A stretch of 64,000 nucleotides of DNA from Tolypothrix sp. PCC 7910 (GCF_011769525.1 NZ_CP050440.1:186001-250000); one strand, 5' to 3'. Shown: positions 15,788 through 24,587, counted from the first letter of the stretch. Notes: generated from the sequence alone by a model not told the origin. Made by a program: numbers and translations.

Positions 15788-17980
15788 CTATCTTCTTGCT
15801 TCCAAGTAGCGAGAAATTGCATGATCGAGGTGTGGCATTAATTCAGCGCGACTGCTACCGAGAACGCTGTAAGCTGGGCGGGGAGCGATGAAACCTAGTT
15901 CTTGGCTAGGCACAGAAATTAGACTATTGACGCTCACACCTGCTTTTTTCGCTGCTAACCGTGCCAAGTCAGCCCAAGCGACAGCGCCTTTATTAGCTAA
16001 GTGCCACAAACCGTTTTCGCCATCAATTAGTAAATCTAGGCTGGTATGCACCAGATCCGGTACATAGGTAGGTGAGACGATCGCATCTTCTGCGGCGACA
16101 AAAGTATTACCAGCTGCTAATTGTTGCAAGGCAATGGTGACGAAGTTATATTCATCCCAAGGGCCAAAAAATGCACTGGTGCGAATTACTAAAGATGCTG
16201 GATAAGCCTGCAATACCAGCTTTTCTGCTAAAACTTTGCTGCACCCATAGACATTGAGAGGAGCAACGTTATCAGTTTCCACATAAGGATTAGACACAGC
16301 ACCATCAAATACTAAATCTGATGAGAAAGTTAGCAGTGCTACATGATGTTGAGCGCAAGCAGCAGCTAAAATTGCTGGGCCTTCTGCGTTTACCTTTAAA
16401 CAAATGTGGGGTTCGCGTTCTGCATCGTCTACCCGCACGTATCCTGCAGCGTTCACAACTGCCCAAGGTTGTAATTCGGTAAGTACTTGCTCAATGGAAG
16501 CGGGATTGGCAATATCCATATCTTGGCGTGTCAGCAGGCGATATGAAATTCCTCGCACTTCGCACAACCGCGCAAAAGCCCTGCCAAGAGTTCCTGTGGC
16601 TCCAATTATTGCTAGGGGACGAGAACCATTACCCCCTCTGCTCCTCTGCCCCTCTGCTCCGCTGCTGTTACCACAGCTAACTGCTGGATACACCAAACGC
16701 GCTGGACGATGCCACCATCCTGGGGTTTCGAGTATGGGGTGATTGGGTTTGCGTCCTGCGGCTAACTCTTGCACCATTTTGGCGATCGCAGTTTTTCTCG
16801 GACTTCGCGAACGCAAATCAAATACGCCTGACTCGTAGTATCCTACACAGCGAGTTAGTAAACTATTCCAATCGTAACTCCCCAGAAGTGCCCAAACCGT
16901 TACCGCACGTACATCTGCACCCTGGTCTTTTAGTTCTTGGGCTGCATTCCACACTTCATGAAGCCAGCGTAATTGTTCCTCACGGGTGCAACTAAGATGA
17001 ACTTCTGTGACGGCTAGGGGCAGTTGATAGCGTTCCCATGTTTCTTGCAGCAATGTGCGCGGCCCTGCCAAACCTTCGCTGCAAACTCGCACAGCTTCCA
17101 CATCTGCATAATTGTCCCGCCCATTACCGCCATGCGTCCAGGCGGGATAATTTTCTAGATGTTCATCTAAAAAGCGCTCGCTTGTTAGGTAATGGTTAAT
17201 GCCAATAATGTCAGGAGGGCAGGTATTTTGTAAAAATACTTCCAGTTCAGCTTCGGTAACACCACCGTGGCGTAAATAACCCCACATGGGATGACTGGGA
17301 GTGATTCGACCACACAATAAATCTAAGCTTAACCAGCGGCGTTCATTCTCCAATTCGGCTTGATAAGCTAGCTTGGGTGTACTGTAAGTCTTACCCAAAT
17401 CCTCGGTTTGTACCAATTGGGCATCGGGATTAACTTCGCGGATAGCTTGCATTGAAAGTGCGATCGCTCGACATTCCCCTAATAAAGCACGGGCAAAAGT
17501 TAAATCGTCCCGGCCGTGAGGATACCAGTGACCATACATCCCACTGAATCTGGCGGTTGTTAGTGGCTCATTGACAGGTGTGTAATGTGTGACCCAAGGA
17601 TAGCGTTCTGCCACTGCACGGGCAAAAACCGCTAATTTATTGGGAAATTCTGGGTCTAGCAAGCTCGTATCACGCGGGCCGCTACCATGATGCACTAATC
17701 CCACAATTGGAAGGATACCCAGTTCCCGCAAGCGTTCCAAGCGTTCATCCGCCCACGACCAATCAGCATTCTCCAAACCATTAGGCGCGATGCGTTCCCA
17801 CAGTACTGGATAGCGGATTGCCTGTATACCTAGTTCAGCGAATAAATCCAGGTCATCCAAGCGCGTTGCATGACCATTGCGTTCTAATTGATCGAAATAC
17901 TCTTCACCCACACGATTAACCGTACACTCGATACCAGCCCACACTTCTAGGGGAAGTGACGATTTGAAAGCAGAAGCCAT
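15788..17980 (-). CDS. Fusion: GH1-like glycosidase + RmlD-like sugar reductase
   Basis: 730 residues. Residues 1-410 resemble glycoside hydrolase family 1: the acid/base motif is VNEPL (Glu138), and the nucleophile position reads VTEVH (Glu326) instead of the usual TENG. Residues 457-730 are an RmlD-type reductase with IIGATGTLG, NAAGYVRVDDAE and Tyr578-x3-Lys582 (YGCSK). RmlD makes dTDP-rhamnose from the 4-keto sugar. The two halves are joined by a Gly/Ser-rich linker (about 436-455) encoded by simple repeats. Whether the GH1 half still cleaves glycosides is uncertain. Position between GalE and Glf suggests surface polysaccharide metabolism. Confidence 0.85.
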   Translation of the reverse strand: MASAFKSSLPLEVWAGIECTVNRVGEEYFDQLERNGHATRLDDLDLFAELGIQAIRYPVLWERIAPNGLENADWSWADERLERLRELGILPIVGLVHHGSGPRDTSLLDPEFPNKLAVFARAVAERYPWVTHYTPVNEPLTTARFSGMYGHWYPHGRDDLTFARALLGECRAIALSMQAIREVNPDAQLVQTEDLGKTYSTPKLAYQAELENERRWLSLDLLCGRITPSHPMWGYLRHGGVTEAELEVFLQNTCPPDIIGINHYLTSERFLDEHLENYPAWTHGGNGRDNYADVEAVRVCSEGLAGPRTLLQETWERYQLPLAVTEVHLSCTREEQLRWLHEVWNAAQELKDQGADVRAVTVWALLGSYDWNSLLTRCVGYYESGVFDLRSRSPRKTAIAKMVQELAAGRKPNHPILETPGWWHRPARLVYPAVSCGNSSGAEGQRSRGGNGSRPLAIIGATGTLGRAFARLCEVRGISYRLLTRQDMDIANPASIEQVLTELQPWAVVNAAGYVRVDDAEREPHICLKVNAEGPAILAAACAQHHVALLTFSSDLVFDGAVSNPYVETDNVAPLNVYGCSKVLAEKLVLQAYPASLVIRTSAFFGPWDEYNFVTIALQQLAAGNTFVAAEDAIVSPTYVPDLVHTSLDLLIDGENGLWHLANKGAVAWADLARLAAKKAGVSVNSLISVPSQELGFIAPRPAYSVLGSSRAELMPHLDHAISRYLEARR
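16632..16680. repeat. Simple repeat encoding the GH1-RmlD linker
   Basis: On the coding strand this reads as short GCAGAGGGG / AGCAGAGG units, the kind of low-complexity sequence usual between genes in this group. It is in frame and encodes the Gly/Ser/Arg-rich linker. Confidence 0.6.
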
Positions 17981-18023
17981 AAGTTACAACTCATACCAAT
18001 TTTAGATTCAAGATCCTTTCCAT

Positions 18024-18050
18024 GTAGGATGCGTTAATAACGCATCCTAC
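18024..18050. repeat. GTAGGATGCGTTA palindrome after the Glf gene
   Basis: Perfect 13-base arms, GTAGGATGCGTTA and TAACGCATCCTAC, around a single base. It starts nine bases beyond the stop of the GT/Glf gene on the minus strand and may stabilise or end that transcript. It is the best preserved member of this family in the window. Confidence 0.75.
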
Positions 18051-18058
18051 CCTTGTTT

Positions 18059-20509
18059 TCAAGCTTTAACCGCAATTTGCTTGTACACAGAAAGAGCCTG
18101 AGCCACACATTGATCCATGTTGTAGTATTTGTACGTTGCCAGTCGCCCAACAAAATAGACTCCTGGTGTACTATCAGACAGCGCTTTATACTGCTTGTAC
18201 ATTTCGTTATTTTCTGGACGTGGCACAGGATAATAAGGATCGCCCTCAGCTTTGGGGAACTCGTACACAATACTAGTTTTAGTGTGTTCTTGCCCAGTCA
18301 AGTATTTAAACTCCGTCACACGGGTATAAAGCTGTTCATTTGGATAGTTAATAACTGGCGCTGATTGAAACACAGGTATGTTGTGTGTCTCATGCTTAAA
18401 ATCAAGCGAACGGTATGGTAGTTTGCCGTAGCGATAATCAAAGAATTCATCCACTGGCCCTGTATACACCATCTCCCGACAAGGAATGGCTTTTTGAATT
18501 TCTTGGTAATCTGTGTTTAGCATTACCTTGATATTCGGGTGATTAAGCATATTCTCAAACATTCGCGTAAAGCCGTGCCGTGGCATTGCTTGATAAGTAT
18601 CTGTAAAATAGCGGTCGTCGCGGTTAGTACGCGTTGGTATACGGGCAATTACTGACTTATCTAGTTCTGAGGGGTCGAGTCCCCATTGCTTGCGGGTATA
18701 ACCCCGGAAAAACTTTTCATACAGTACTCGACCAACTTTGCTAACGACCACATCCTCACTAGTGCGGATTTGTTCTATGGGTTCAGCAAGTGATTCATAA
18801 AATTCCTTCACCTCAAATGAATTGAGACGCATACCATACAACTTGTTAATGGTGTCGAGGTTGATGGGGATAGGAACAAGTTGCCCATCTACACTGGCAA
18901 GAACACGATGTTCGTAAGACCGCCACTGCGTAAAGCGTGAGAGGTATTCAAAGACTTCGCGAGAGTTGGTGTGAAATATATGCGGGCCGTATTTATGTAC
19001 AAGAACACCATGCTCGTCATAATGGTCGTAAGCATTGCCACCAATGTGATTGCGTTTGTCTACAACCAGCACTTTTTTACCAGACTGAGTTGCCAAGCGT
19101 TCAGCAATGACGCTACCGGAGAAACCAGCACCAACAATTAAGTAATCGAAGACAAAATCTCTGGTGATGATATTTGGTGCTTGTGTACCTACCGCCCCTT
19201 TAGAGCTAACTTTATCTTCAGTATCACGAGCTGCGATCGCAGAATCAATCAGTTTCATCATTGCAGCCCAAGTCCGATCCCAAGAAATCTTCTCTAAAAA
19301 TGTATCTACTTCAGTTAACCATTCTGATGTTCTGGTATCCTCTTGCATTGCTTTTTCAGCGGCGGCGACGAACTCAGGAACCGTGTCTGCAATTCGCACC
19401 AAATTCGACTCTCCGTAAGGACGCACCACATCTTGAATTGATGTAGATACTACAGGTCTACCTGCGGCGAGATATTCTGGAGTTTTGGTAGGGCTAATAA
19501 AGCGTGTTGAATCGTTCAGCGCAAACGGTAGCATTGCTAAATCCCATCCTGCTAAATATGCAGGTAGCTGTTTATAGTCTCTACTACCGAGATAATGTAT
19601 ATTCTCCCGCTGTGGTAAAGTGGCTGGATCGATTTTGACTACCGGGCCAATAATTACTAAATGCCAATCTGGACGGCTATCGGCAATCCCAGCAAGTAAT
19701 TCTATATCCATCCGTTCGTCAATCACGCCAAAAAAGCCAAGGCGCGGATGGGGAATGTGGGCTTGATCTGCTGGTTCTTGCAGATGTCTTGCTTGGCCAA
19801 AGTGTGGCACATCTACACTGCTAGGAAAGGCATAGACGTTGGGGTGCTGGTTTACCTTACTTTCGTAAAGGCTTTGTCCCCCTGTAAATACTAAGTCTGC
19901 AAGGCGGAATAGTTCGGCTTCGTAATTCTTTAAAGTCGGTGATGCACCTTTGAATGCAGACAACTCATCCATGCAATCGTACACCACAGCTTGAGGTTGC
20001 AAGTGGCGAGTAAAAGCGATCGCCATTGGCGTGTAGTACCAACAAATGTATTTGTTAACTTTCTGCTCTGCCAACAAACTATCAATCAGTACTTGTAAAT
20101 CTGCGTTAATTGCTTCTTGGCTAAGATTCTGTGGTAGATGTGGCACAACCACAACTACTCCACTCCCATCTTCGCTGATGTCTAACCGTGCCACGGGATC
20201 GGCAGAGAAAATTGGCTCCTCAATAAAGAAAACTCGTTTGCCTTGAGCGCAGCGGCTCAAAAGATGTTGTGGTCTTTGATAAACGAAATTCCAACGCAAA
20301 TGAGATAAGCAAATTATATCGGGAGTATCTTTAAAGGTTTCTGTCGGTTGAGTTTTTTTATGGGATGAACTGGAATGTAGCAGTGATGTACCTGATGATG
20401 ACGTTTCGTCTATTTCTCTTTGTTGTGTTTTACCTGGCTGTGGTGAAATGATATTACGGACACCGTTGTTTTTAACTTTAGCTTTTTCACTGGGCATAAA
20501 AGCTCTCAT
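18059..20509 (-). CDS. glf: Fusion: glycosyltransferase + UDP-galactopyranose mutase (Glf)
   Basis: 816 residues. An N-terminal disordered stretch (1-60) leads to a glycosyltransferase of GT-B type (about 65-410: RWNFVYQRPQHLLSR, GFFGVIDERMD, SPTKTPEYLAAGRPVVST). Residues from about 450 form a full Glf: the FAD motif YLIVGAGFSGSVIAERLA, HIGGNAYDH, KYGPHIFHTN. Glf converts UDP-galactopyranose to UDP-galactofuranose; the fused transferase may use it directly, though that is inference. GalE two genes away supplies the precursor. The start is ambiguous: ATG at 20509 or at 20497. Both halves look intact. Confidence 0.92.
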   Translation of the reverse strand: MRAFMPSEKAKVKNNGVRNIISPQPGKTQQREIDETSSSGTSLLHSSSSHKKTQPTETFKDTPDIICLSHLRWNFVYQRPQHLLSRCAQGKRVFFIEEPIFSADPVARLDISEDGSGVVVVVPHLPQNLSQEAINADLQVLIDSLLAEQKVNKYICWYYTPMAIAFTRHLQPQAVVYDCMDELSAFKGASPTLKNYEAELFRLADLVFTGGQSLYESKVNQHPNVYAFPSSVDVPHFGQARHLQEPADQAHIPHPRLGFFGVIDERMDIELLAGIADSRPDWHLVIIGPVVKIDPATLPQRENIHYLGSRDYKQLPAYLAGWDLAMLPFALNDSTRFISPTKTPEYLAAGRPVVSTSIQDVVRPYGESNLVRIADTVPEFVAAAEKAMQEDTRTSEWLTEVDTFLEKISWDRTWAAMMKLIDSAIAARDTEDKVSSKGAVGTQAPNIITRDFVFDYLIVGAGFSGSVIAERLATQSGKKVLVVDKRNHIGGNAYDHYDEHGVLVHKYGPHIFHTNSREVFEYLSRFTQWRSYEHRVLASVDGQLVPIPINLDTINKLYGMRLNSFEVKEFYESLAEPIEQIRTSEDVVVSKVGRVLYEKFFRGYTRKQWGLDPSELDKSVIARIPTRTNRDDRYFTDTYQAMPRHGFTRMFENMLNHPNIKVMLNTDYQEIQKAIPCREMVYTGPVDEFFDYRYGKLPYRSLDFKHETHNIPVFQSAPVINYPNEQLYTRVTEFKYLTGQEHTKTSIVYEFPKAEGDPYYPVPRPENNEMYKQYKALSDSTPGVYFVGRLATYKYYNMDQCVAQALSVYKQIAVKA

Positions 20510-21487
20510 TCCTTAAGTTTATTAATCCTGGCTAGCAAATCTCTAATACCTTTTCGCTATAAGGCAGCGCCAGAATGACTTTCAGCAAAAGCTTGTAACC
20601 TAGTTTGGCGCATTTTTATCTCGAATTGGTATAACAAATATTTCGGATGCTTCTTTATAAAAGTAATATTTATACTTTGTACCTATCATCTATCAAAGTA
20701 GATATAGGTTAAACCTATTCTTAAATCTCAAGTATTAGAAATTATATTAATATCAAAAGCAAAAAATAATTAATCAATACATATATGTATTGATGCCGGA
20801 TATATCTAGAAATTTGAAAGTTGCGCTATGTAAGTAAGTATTAACTAATAAATTATGAAAATTATTTGTAGCCTTTGGCACACATGATTTTATTGTTGCT
20901 AGTCATTTTCTAAATTTACTAATAAAATCAGCTTGAGTCTGTTCGCTTGCGTACATAAGCAATTTAAAATTATATCTAATAAAGCAATAAGACTTGATAA
21001 ATAGGATTTGTAGGATGCGTTAATAACGCATCCCCCGAATCATCTGGTGCTCACACAGTGCATCTGTATCGACTGCGGGTGTGGTGCGTTACGCTACGCT
21101 AACGCACCCTACTGAACTGAGATTTTTTCAGCAATCAAATTGAATTCTTATATTTGATTAAATTGTGATTTTTATCACATTGATTTGTAATAATTTTCCA
21201 ACAAATTTCACCCAGTGAACTCATTGGTTGGATTTTTCTTGCCTGGCAAACAAATATTAGTAATTTACTCCTGGTGATATAGCTATCCTCTCCGCCTTAG
21301 GTAGGTTAAAACCTGTTTGACCATGCATAAAATTCTTTTAATGCAATTGACAAAGCTCAGGTTATTGCTTCCCTGATTGGCATTAATGTTCAATATTAGT
21401 TTTTATAAACTTTTACGTTCGGAAAAACCTGCCAGAGCTTTTTAAAGATGAATTTGACCACTTTCCACAAAAAAGATAAGGACAACA
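20510..21487. other. Large intergenic region with palindromes
   Basis: 978 bases without a supported gene, AT-rich. It holds a perfect 22-base palindrome at 20773-20794 (half site ATCAATACATA), about 265 bases upstream of the GT/Glf start, which could be an operator. Two palindromes of the GCGTTA family stand at 21013-21033 and 21083-21108. No tRNA or other RNA gene was recognised. Confidence 0.5.
21013..21108. repeat. Pair of GCGTTA palindromes
   Basis: GGATGCGTTA / TAACGCATCC (21013-21033) and GGTGCGTTA / TAACGCACC (21083-21108), 50 bases apart. The second differs by the ATCC to ACCC change seen also at 46361. Confidence 0.7.
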
Positions 21488-21667
21488 ATGATTGATTTAG
21501 AACACTTTGGCTTCTTTTTTCTGATACTAACAGTTATGATATTGACATTGAATGAAATGAGCTTGGCGTTGGATGAATTTGATATTGAGAGTTTTTCTTT
21601 GTGGACAGGTATTGCTGCGGTAATTGCTGGTTTACCGATGATTTTCTATCGAGTTTTAGCATTTTGA
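21488..21667 (+). CDS. Small two-span membrane protein, 59 residues
   Basis: A 59-residue frame from ATG at 21488 with AAGGA ten bases upstream. It begins MIDLEHFGFFFLILTVMILT and ends GLPMIFYRVLAF. Two hydrophobic stretches (about 7-22 and 38-58) flank an acidic middle with DEFDIES, as in small membrane proteins. No family recognised. The good ribosome site and clean segment pattern argue it is real. The next gene, a VKOR-like protein, starts 157 bases downstream with a palindrome between. Confidence 0.6.
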   Translation: MIDLEHFGFFFLILTVMILTLNEMSLALDEFDIESFSLWTGIAAVIAGLPMIFYRVLAF

Positions 21668-21699
21668 GGTAGTAATTTTAATTGCGTCAAGAGTTGCAG

Positions 21700-21719
21700 A
21701 GACGCGATTCATCGCGTCT
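21700..21719. repeat. AGACGCGAT palindrome, copy 1
   Basis: Nine-base arms AGACGCGAT / ATCGCGTCT, followed by GTACTCAA. The same unit with the same right flank occurs at 63445-63464. It lies 33 bases beyond the small membrane protein gene and may be its 3' hairpin. Confidence 0.65.
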
Positions 21720-21823
21720 GTACTCAAGAGTCAAAAATTGGACTTTTGAAGCTGGATAACCGCCAAAAATTTCTCAGCTATCTAATCTCAGCGTCAACAA
21801 ACATTCAGTAAAGATTGAACTTT

Positions 21824-22357
21824 ATGGAACCACAACAACTGAGTCAAGAACTGCGTCAAGGCAAGAACCCTCACATGAGCCGCAGACGAGCAATTATCGG
21901 CTTATCTATGCTTGGAGGCACAATGGGGCAAGTCGTCACACTCTACCAAACAGGAATCGTTAGCCATTTACCAGATCCACCAGTGCCTATATTTGATGCT
22001 GATCGAGTTGACGCTTCTAATTATGCTTACAGCAGATTTAACTCACCAGATGGGCCGATTATGGTACTTAATTATGCGCTTACTGCTTGGTTGGCTGCTG
22101 CTGGGGGACTGGATCGCGCACGGCGTAATCCGTGGTTACCAATTGCTATGGGTGTGAAGCTAGTATTAGACACTGCTGTTTCCGCCAAGCTAGCGCAGGA
22201 AGAGTGGAGCGAGAATAAAGCATTTTGCGAGTATTGCCAAGTTGCAACAGTGTCATCGATCGCATCTTTAGTGCTTGCAGTACCAGAGATTATGACTGCT
22301 GTTCGTACCCTACTGGGACAGGAAAAGAATACCCCAGCAGAGGTGAAAACACAGTAG
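21824..22357 (+). CDS. Vitamin K epoxide reductase (VKOR)-like membrane protein
   Basis: 177 residues from ATG at 21824. The C-terminal half carries the VKOR-type Cys pair FCEYCQ (Cys135, Cys138) next to a hydrophobic segment (VATVSSIASLVLAVPEIM). Two more hydrophobic stretches occur at about 23-42 and 78-95. VKOR proteins pass electrons from periplasmic disulphide oxidation to quinones. This version is shorter than the VKOR-thioredoxin fusions of cyanobacteria and I do not see the second loop Cys pair, so it may not do full disulphide chemistry. The basic stretch MSRRRAIIG before the first span suggests the N-terminus stays inside. Confidence 0.65.
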   Translation: MEPQQLSQELRQGKNPHMSRRRAIIGLSMLGGTMGQVVTLYQTGIVSHLPDPPVPIFDADRVDASNYAYSRFNSPDGPIMVLNYALTAWLAAAGGLDRARRNPWLPIAMGVKLVLDTAVSAKLAQEEWSENKAFCEYCQVATVSSIASLVLAVPEIMTAVRTLLGQEKNTPAEVKTQ

Positions 22358-22453
22358 GGAGCAAGGGGAAGAAAATATTATTTGAGTTTGGGTAATTTAT
22401 TTTTTGTAAGTTTCGTGGTAACGATGATTGTAAGGACTCACATCTGTGTGTCC

Positions 22454-22729
22454 TTACTTTTCTTTATTTGTACTAGAGCGAATAGCTTTATCTAAATCTC
22501 GCAGTAATTCTTCTTCTGCATCTCGTTCTTGCTTGAGTTCGCGAACCATTTCTTGACTGGAGCCAATCAGCAAACCAGCAGCGCCACCGATAATGGCGTA
22601 TTTTGCCGCCAAATCCTTATACATTGGGCTTGTATAGGGGGAAGGAAGTAAATAGGCAATAATAAAACCTATTCCTGCGCCTAGTAGTGCAGTGACAATT
22701 CCAGAGAAAGCGATCAGTTTGGCATTCAT
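22454..22729 (-). CDS. Small membrane protein of unknown function
   Basis: 91 residues from ATG at 22729; a GTG 24 bases earlier is possible but GGAGCAAGG precedes this ATG. Two hydrophobic Gly-rich spans (LIAFSGIVTALLGAGIGFII and YAIIGGAAGLLIG) are followed by a charged helical tail, MVRELKQERDAEEELLRDLD. The pattern suggests a glycine-zipper-like hairpin in the membrane with a cytoplasmic coiled tail. No function can be assigned. Confidence 0.65.
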   Translation of the reverse strand: MNAKLIAFSGIVTALLGAGIGFIIAYLLPSPYTSPMYKDLAAKYAIIGGAAGLLIGSSQEMVRELKQERDAEEELLRDLDKAIRSSTNKEK

Positions 22730-22753
22730 TTGCCTTGCTCCGATACTCAACAC

Positions 22754-23201
22754 CCCTGTTATATTGTGTTTGGTTAAAGACTCATGATGAAGAATGCAGG
22801 GAGGGGGAAAGAGAGTTTCCTAGTTTTTGCACAGATGCCCGCATCATAATTAATTAACCGGACTTGATATTAAATTATCGGGGTACACTTTTATTGTCTC
22901 AGTGTATTTCTAAGTCGGATCTGAATCTTTAAAATTTTTTAATCAGCTGATATGGGTTTAGAGCTAGGTGTGTTAAGTATCGCGTCTACAGTTTTTTGCA
23001 TTGTTTAACAAGGTGAGAACTTCAAATACGCTTGGGTTAAGTTTATTAGCGATTGATTTGTCATTTATTAAAGAAGCCAGCAGAATTGGGGGATTCTCCC
23101 CCAAACCCCCGATTGGGTGACGGTTGCGTCCCCCAAACCCCCTCCAAAATTATTGTTCTGTTTTTTTGTTGAGTAACGAGTGTTTTGGTTTTGTTATCAA
23201 T
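22754..23201. other. Intergenic region with dispersed repeat, ahead of the IS element
   Basis: 448 bases without a gene. It holds copy 1 of the long dispersed repeat and, at its right edge, the target of the IS5-family element. Confidence 0.5.
23026..23183. repeat. Long dispersed repeat, copy 1 (with 30-base internal duplication)
   Basis: Starts ATACGCTTGGGTTAA, continues TTAGCGATTGATTTG, then GGGGGATTCTCCCCCAAACC and CTCCAAAATTATTGTTCTG. The copy at 56010-56147 has the same order. This copy carries about 30 extra bases inside, apparently a partial duplication of CCCCCAAACCCC. GGGGGATTCTCCCCC forms a small hairpin. Confidence 0.8.
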
Positions 23202-24350
23202 AGACCCGTCCGAAAACTCGCAAGCCTATATTTACAAGGCTTTGAGACCAGTCCTTGCAGATTCTGTTGCAATGGAACAATAAGTGTTTGATATAGTTAC
23301 TGATAGTTTAGAGCAGAAAAATACATAATCTTGCCTAACGCAAACACAATTTTTAATTGATACTAATTTATGGCGCTATTCGGTAATACGAAAGTGCCAA
23401 TTCGCAGTCTTACTAGACCACAAACTAACAAAACTATTTCATTATAAACATCAGCATTTAATCTAAATCTTTGTGATGCCACTTGGAAAATTTTTACAAT
23501 ACGTATTAAATGCTCAACAAATATACGCTTACTTGATAGAGCTTTATTTTCTTCTTTTTGTTGTTCATTTAATTGTTGTTTTCTTTTCTTCTTATGAGGG
23601 GTAGTAATATTATTCCCACCTTGATACGCTTTATCTCCCGTAAATTCTTGTTTTTCATCAAATTTTGTTTGTTGCTCTCTAAATAATTTTATGTCTGCTG
23701 TTGGCCCTGGAGAGCCTACTGTAACATCAATAATATCTTTTCCCTCTGGCAAGGAAACTATCTGGTTTTTTATAGTATGCTGTTTTTTCTTTCCCGAAAA
23801 GAACTTTTTCTGTTCTTCGTTGTCAGATGGTCTATCTATAGGCTGTTCTACGCTATCAACTAGCAACTTAAAATTCGTTAATATTTCTTGTATAATGAGC
23901 AAATCTCCTTCTTTATTTTCTACTTGCTCTATTAAACTAGAAGGGAGAATCTTACGTAATATTTTTCTCCAGTAATGAAAAGTATCATTAGATAAAGTTT
24001 TTGATATACCAAACATTATTCCTAAAACTTCAAATGTGGGTATTTGTCTCAGATAAAACAAGCACAAACATACTTGTTCTGGGATGGATAATAATTCTTT
24101 GCGTCCACCTCCACGACGATGTATTCTAACTTTCTTCTGTTCCAATTTGAGTTGTTCTTCTTCATGACTGTTTTTAGCATAGTTTACAAGGTCAGTAAAT
24201 TGGTCATAACTAATCCCCAAAAGTTGCTTTGCTCTTCGTGGATACTTTTGTATATAATCAAATATACTAATCATTTAATTAAATTTTGGTAGAGGGTCAA
24301 TTTTACTTTCTACCATTTTTTTGTACCCAATTCATATTCCGGACGTGTCT
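23202..24350 (-). mobile_element. IS5-family insertion sequence, complete
   Basis: 1149 bases. The left end reads AGACCCGTCCGAAAAC and the right end, read inward, AGACACGTCCGGAAT, an imperfect terminal inverted repeat. AAT stands directly outside both ends (23199-23201 and 24351-24353), fitting a three-base target duplication. One full transposase gene lies inside. The element looks intact. Confidence 0.8.
23363..24274 (-). CDS. IS5-family transposase (DDE_Tnp_4 type)
   Basis: 303 residues, complete. An N-terminal helix-turn-helix part ([20 protein letters not shown], then EVLGIMFGISKTLSNDTFHY) precedes a DDE catalytic core. The first Asp is in LLVDSVEQPIDRP, the second in FTGDKAYQG, and the Glu in RIFVEHLIRIVKIF. 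The order and spacing match the HARBI-like DDE_Tnp_4 group of the IS5 family. No frameshift is needed. The surrounding inverted repeats and AAT duplication suggest recent, possibly still active, transposition. Confidence 0.88.
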   Translation of the reverse strand: MISIFDYIQKYPRRAKQLLGISYDQFTDLVNYAKNSHEEEQLKLEQKKVRIHRRGGGRKELLSIPEQVCLCLFYLRQIPTFEVLGIMFGISKTLSNDTFHYWRKILRKILPSSLIEQVENKEGDLLIIQEILTNFKLLVDSVEQPIDRPSDNEEQKKFFSGKKKQHTIKNQIVSLPEGKDIIDVTVGSPGPTADIKLFREQQTKFDEKQEFTGDKAYQGGNNITTPHKKKRKQQLNEQQKEENKALSSKRIFVEHLIRIVKIFQVASQRFRLNADVYNEIVLLVCGLVRLRIGTFVLPNSAIN

Positions 24351-24450
24351 AATTAATTTTCTTAACTGAGCTGTATTTCAATATCACTAGTCACAACAGC
24401 GATCGCAAACCATGTTTTGAGCGCGAATAGAATTTTCTTCCTCTGCTTCC

Positions 24451-24573
24451 AATACTTGTCGGTTAAGGGGAAAAGGGGAATGGGAAAAGGGAAAGAAAAA
24501 ACCTTTAACCCTTAACCTTTAACCTTTTCCCCAAAACCAATTTTGAATTCAAATTGCTTAACCGAGCAGTATT
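24451..24573. repeat. MITE-like element, copy A (123 bp)
   Basis: Ends AATACTTGTCGGTTAAG and, read inward from the right, AATACTGCTCGGTTAAG: 17-base terminal inverted repeats with two or three mismatches. Inside are G/A-rich and C/T-rich arms (AAAGGGAAAGAAAAAACC / CCTTTAACCTTTTCCCC). It lies at the 3' end of the RND genes; copy B lies at their 5' side in inverted orientation and has exactly the same length. Confidence 0.78.
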
Positions 24574-24587
24574 ACCTCTGCTCTCAT

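Noticed and set aside
18053-18364. Frame opposite the end of the GT/Glf gene
   Set aside because: The minus-strand Glf motifs are unambiguous here; this is a shadow.
20510-21487. tRNA or other RNA gene in the large spacer
   Set aside because: No T-loop or anticodon-like cloverleaf motif was found on either strand.
23363-24274. Transposase pseudogene
   Set aside because: The frame is uninterrupted and all three acidic catalytic residues are present.
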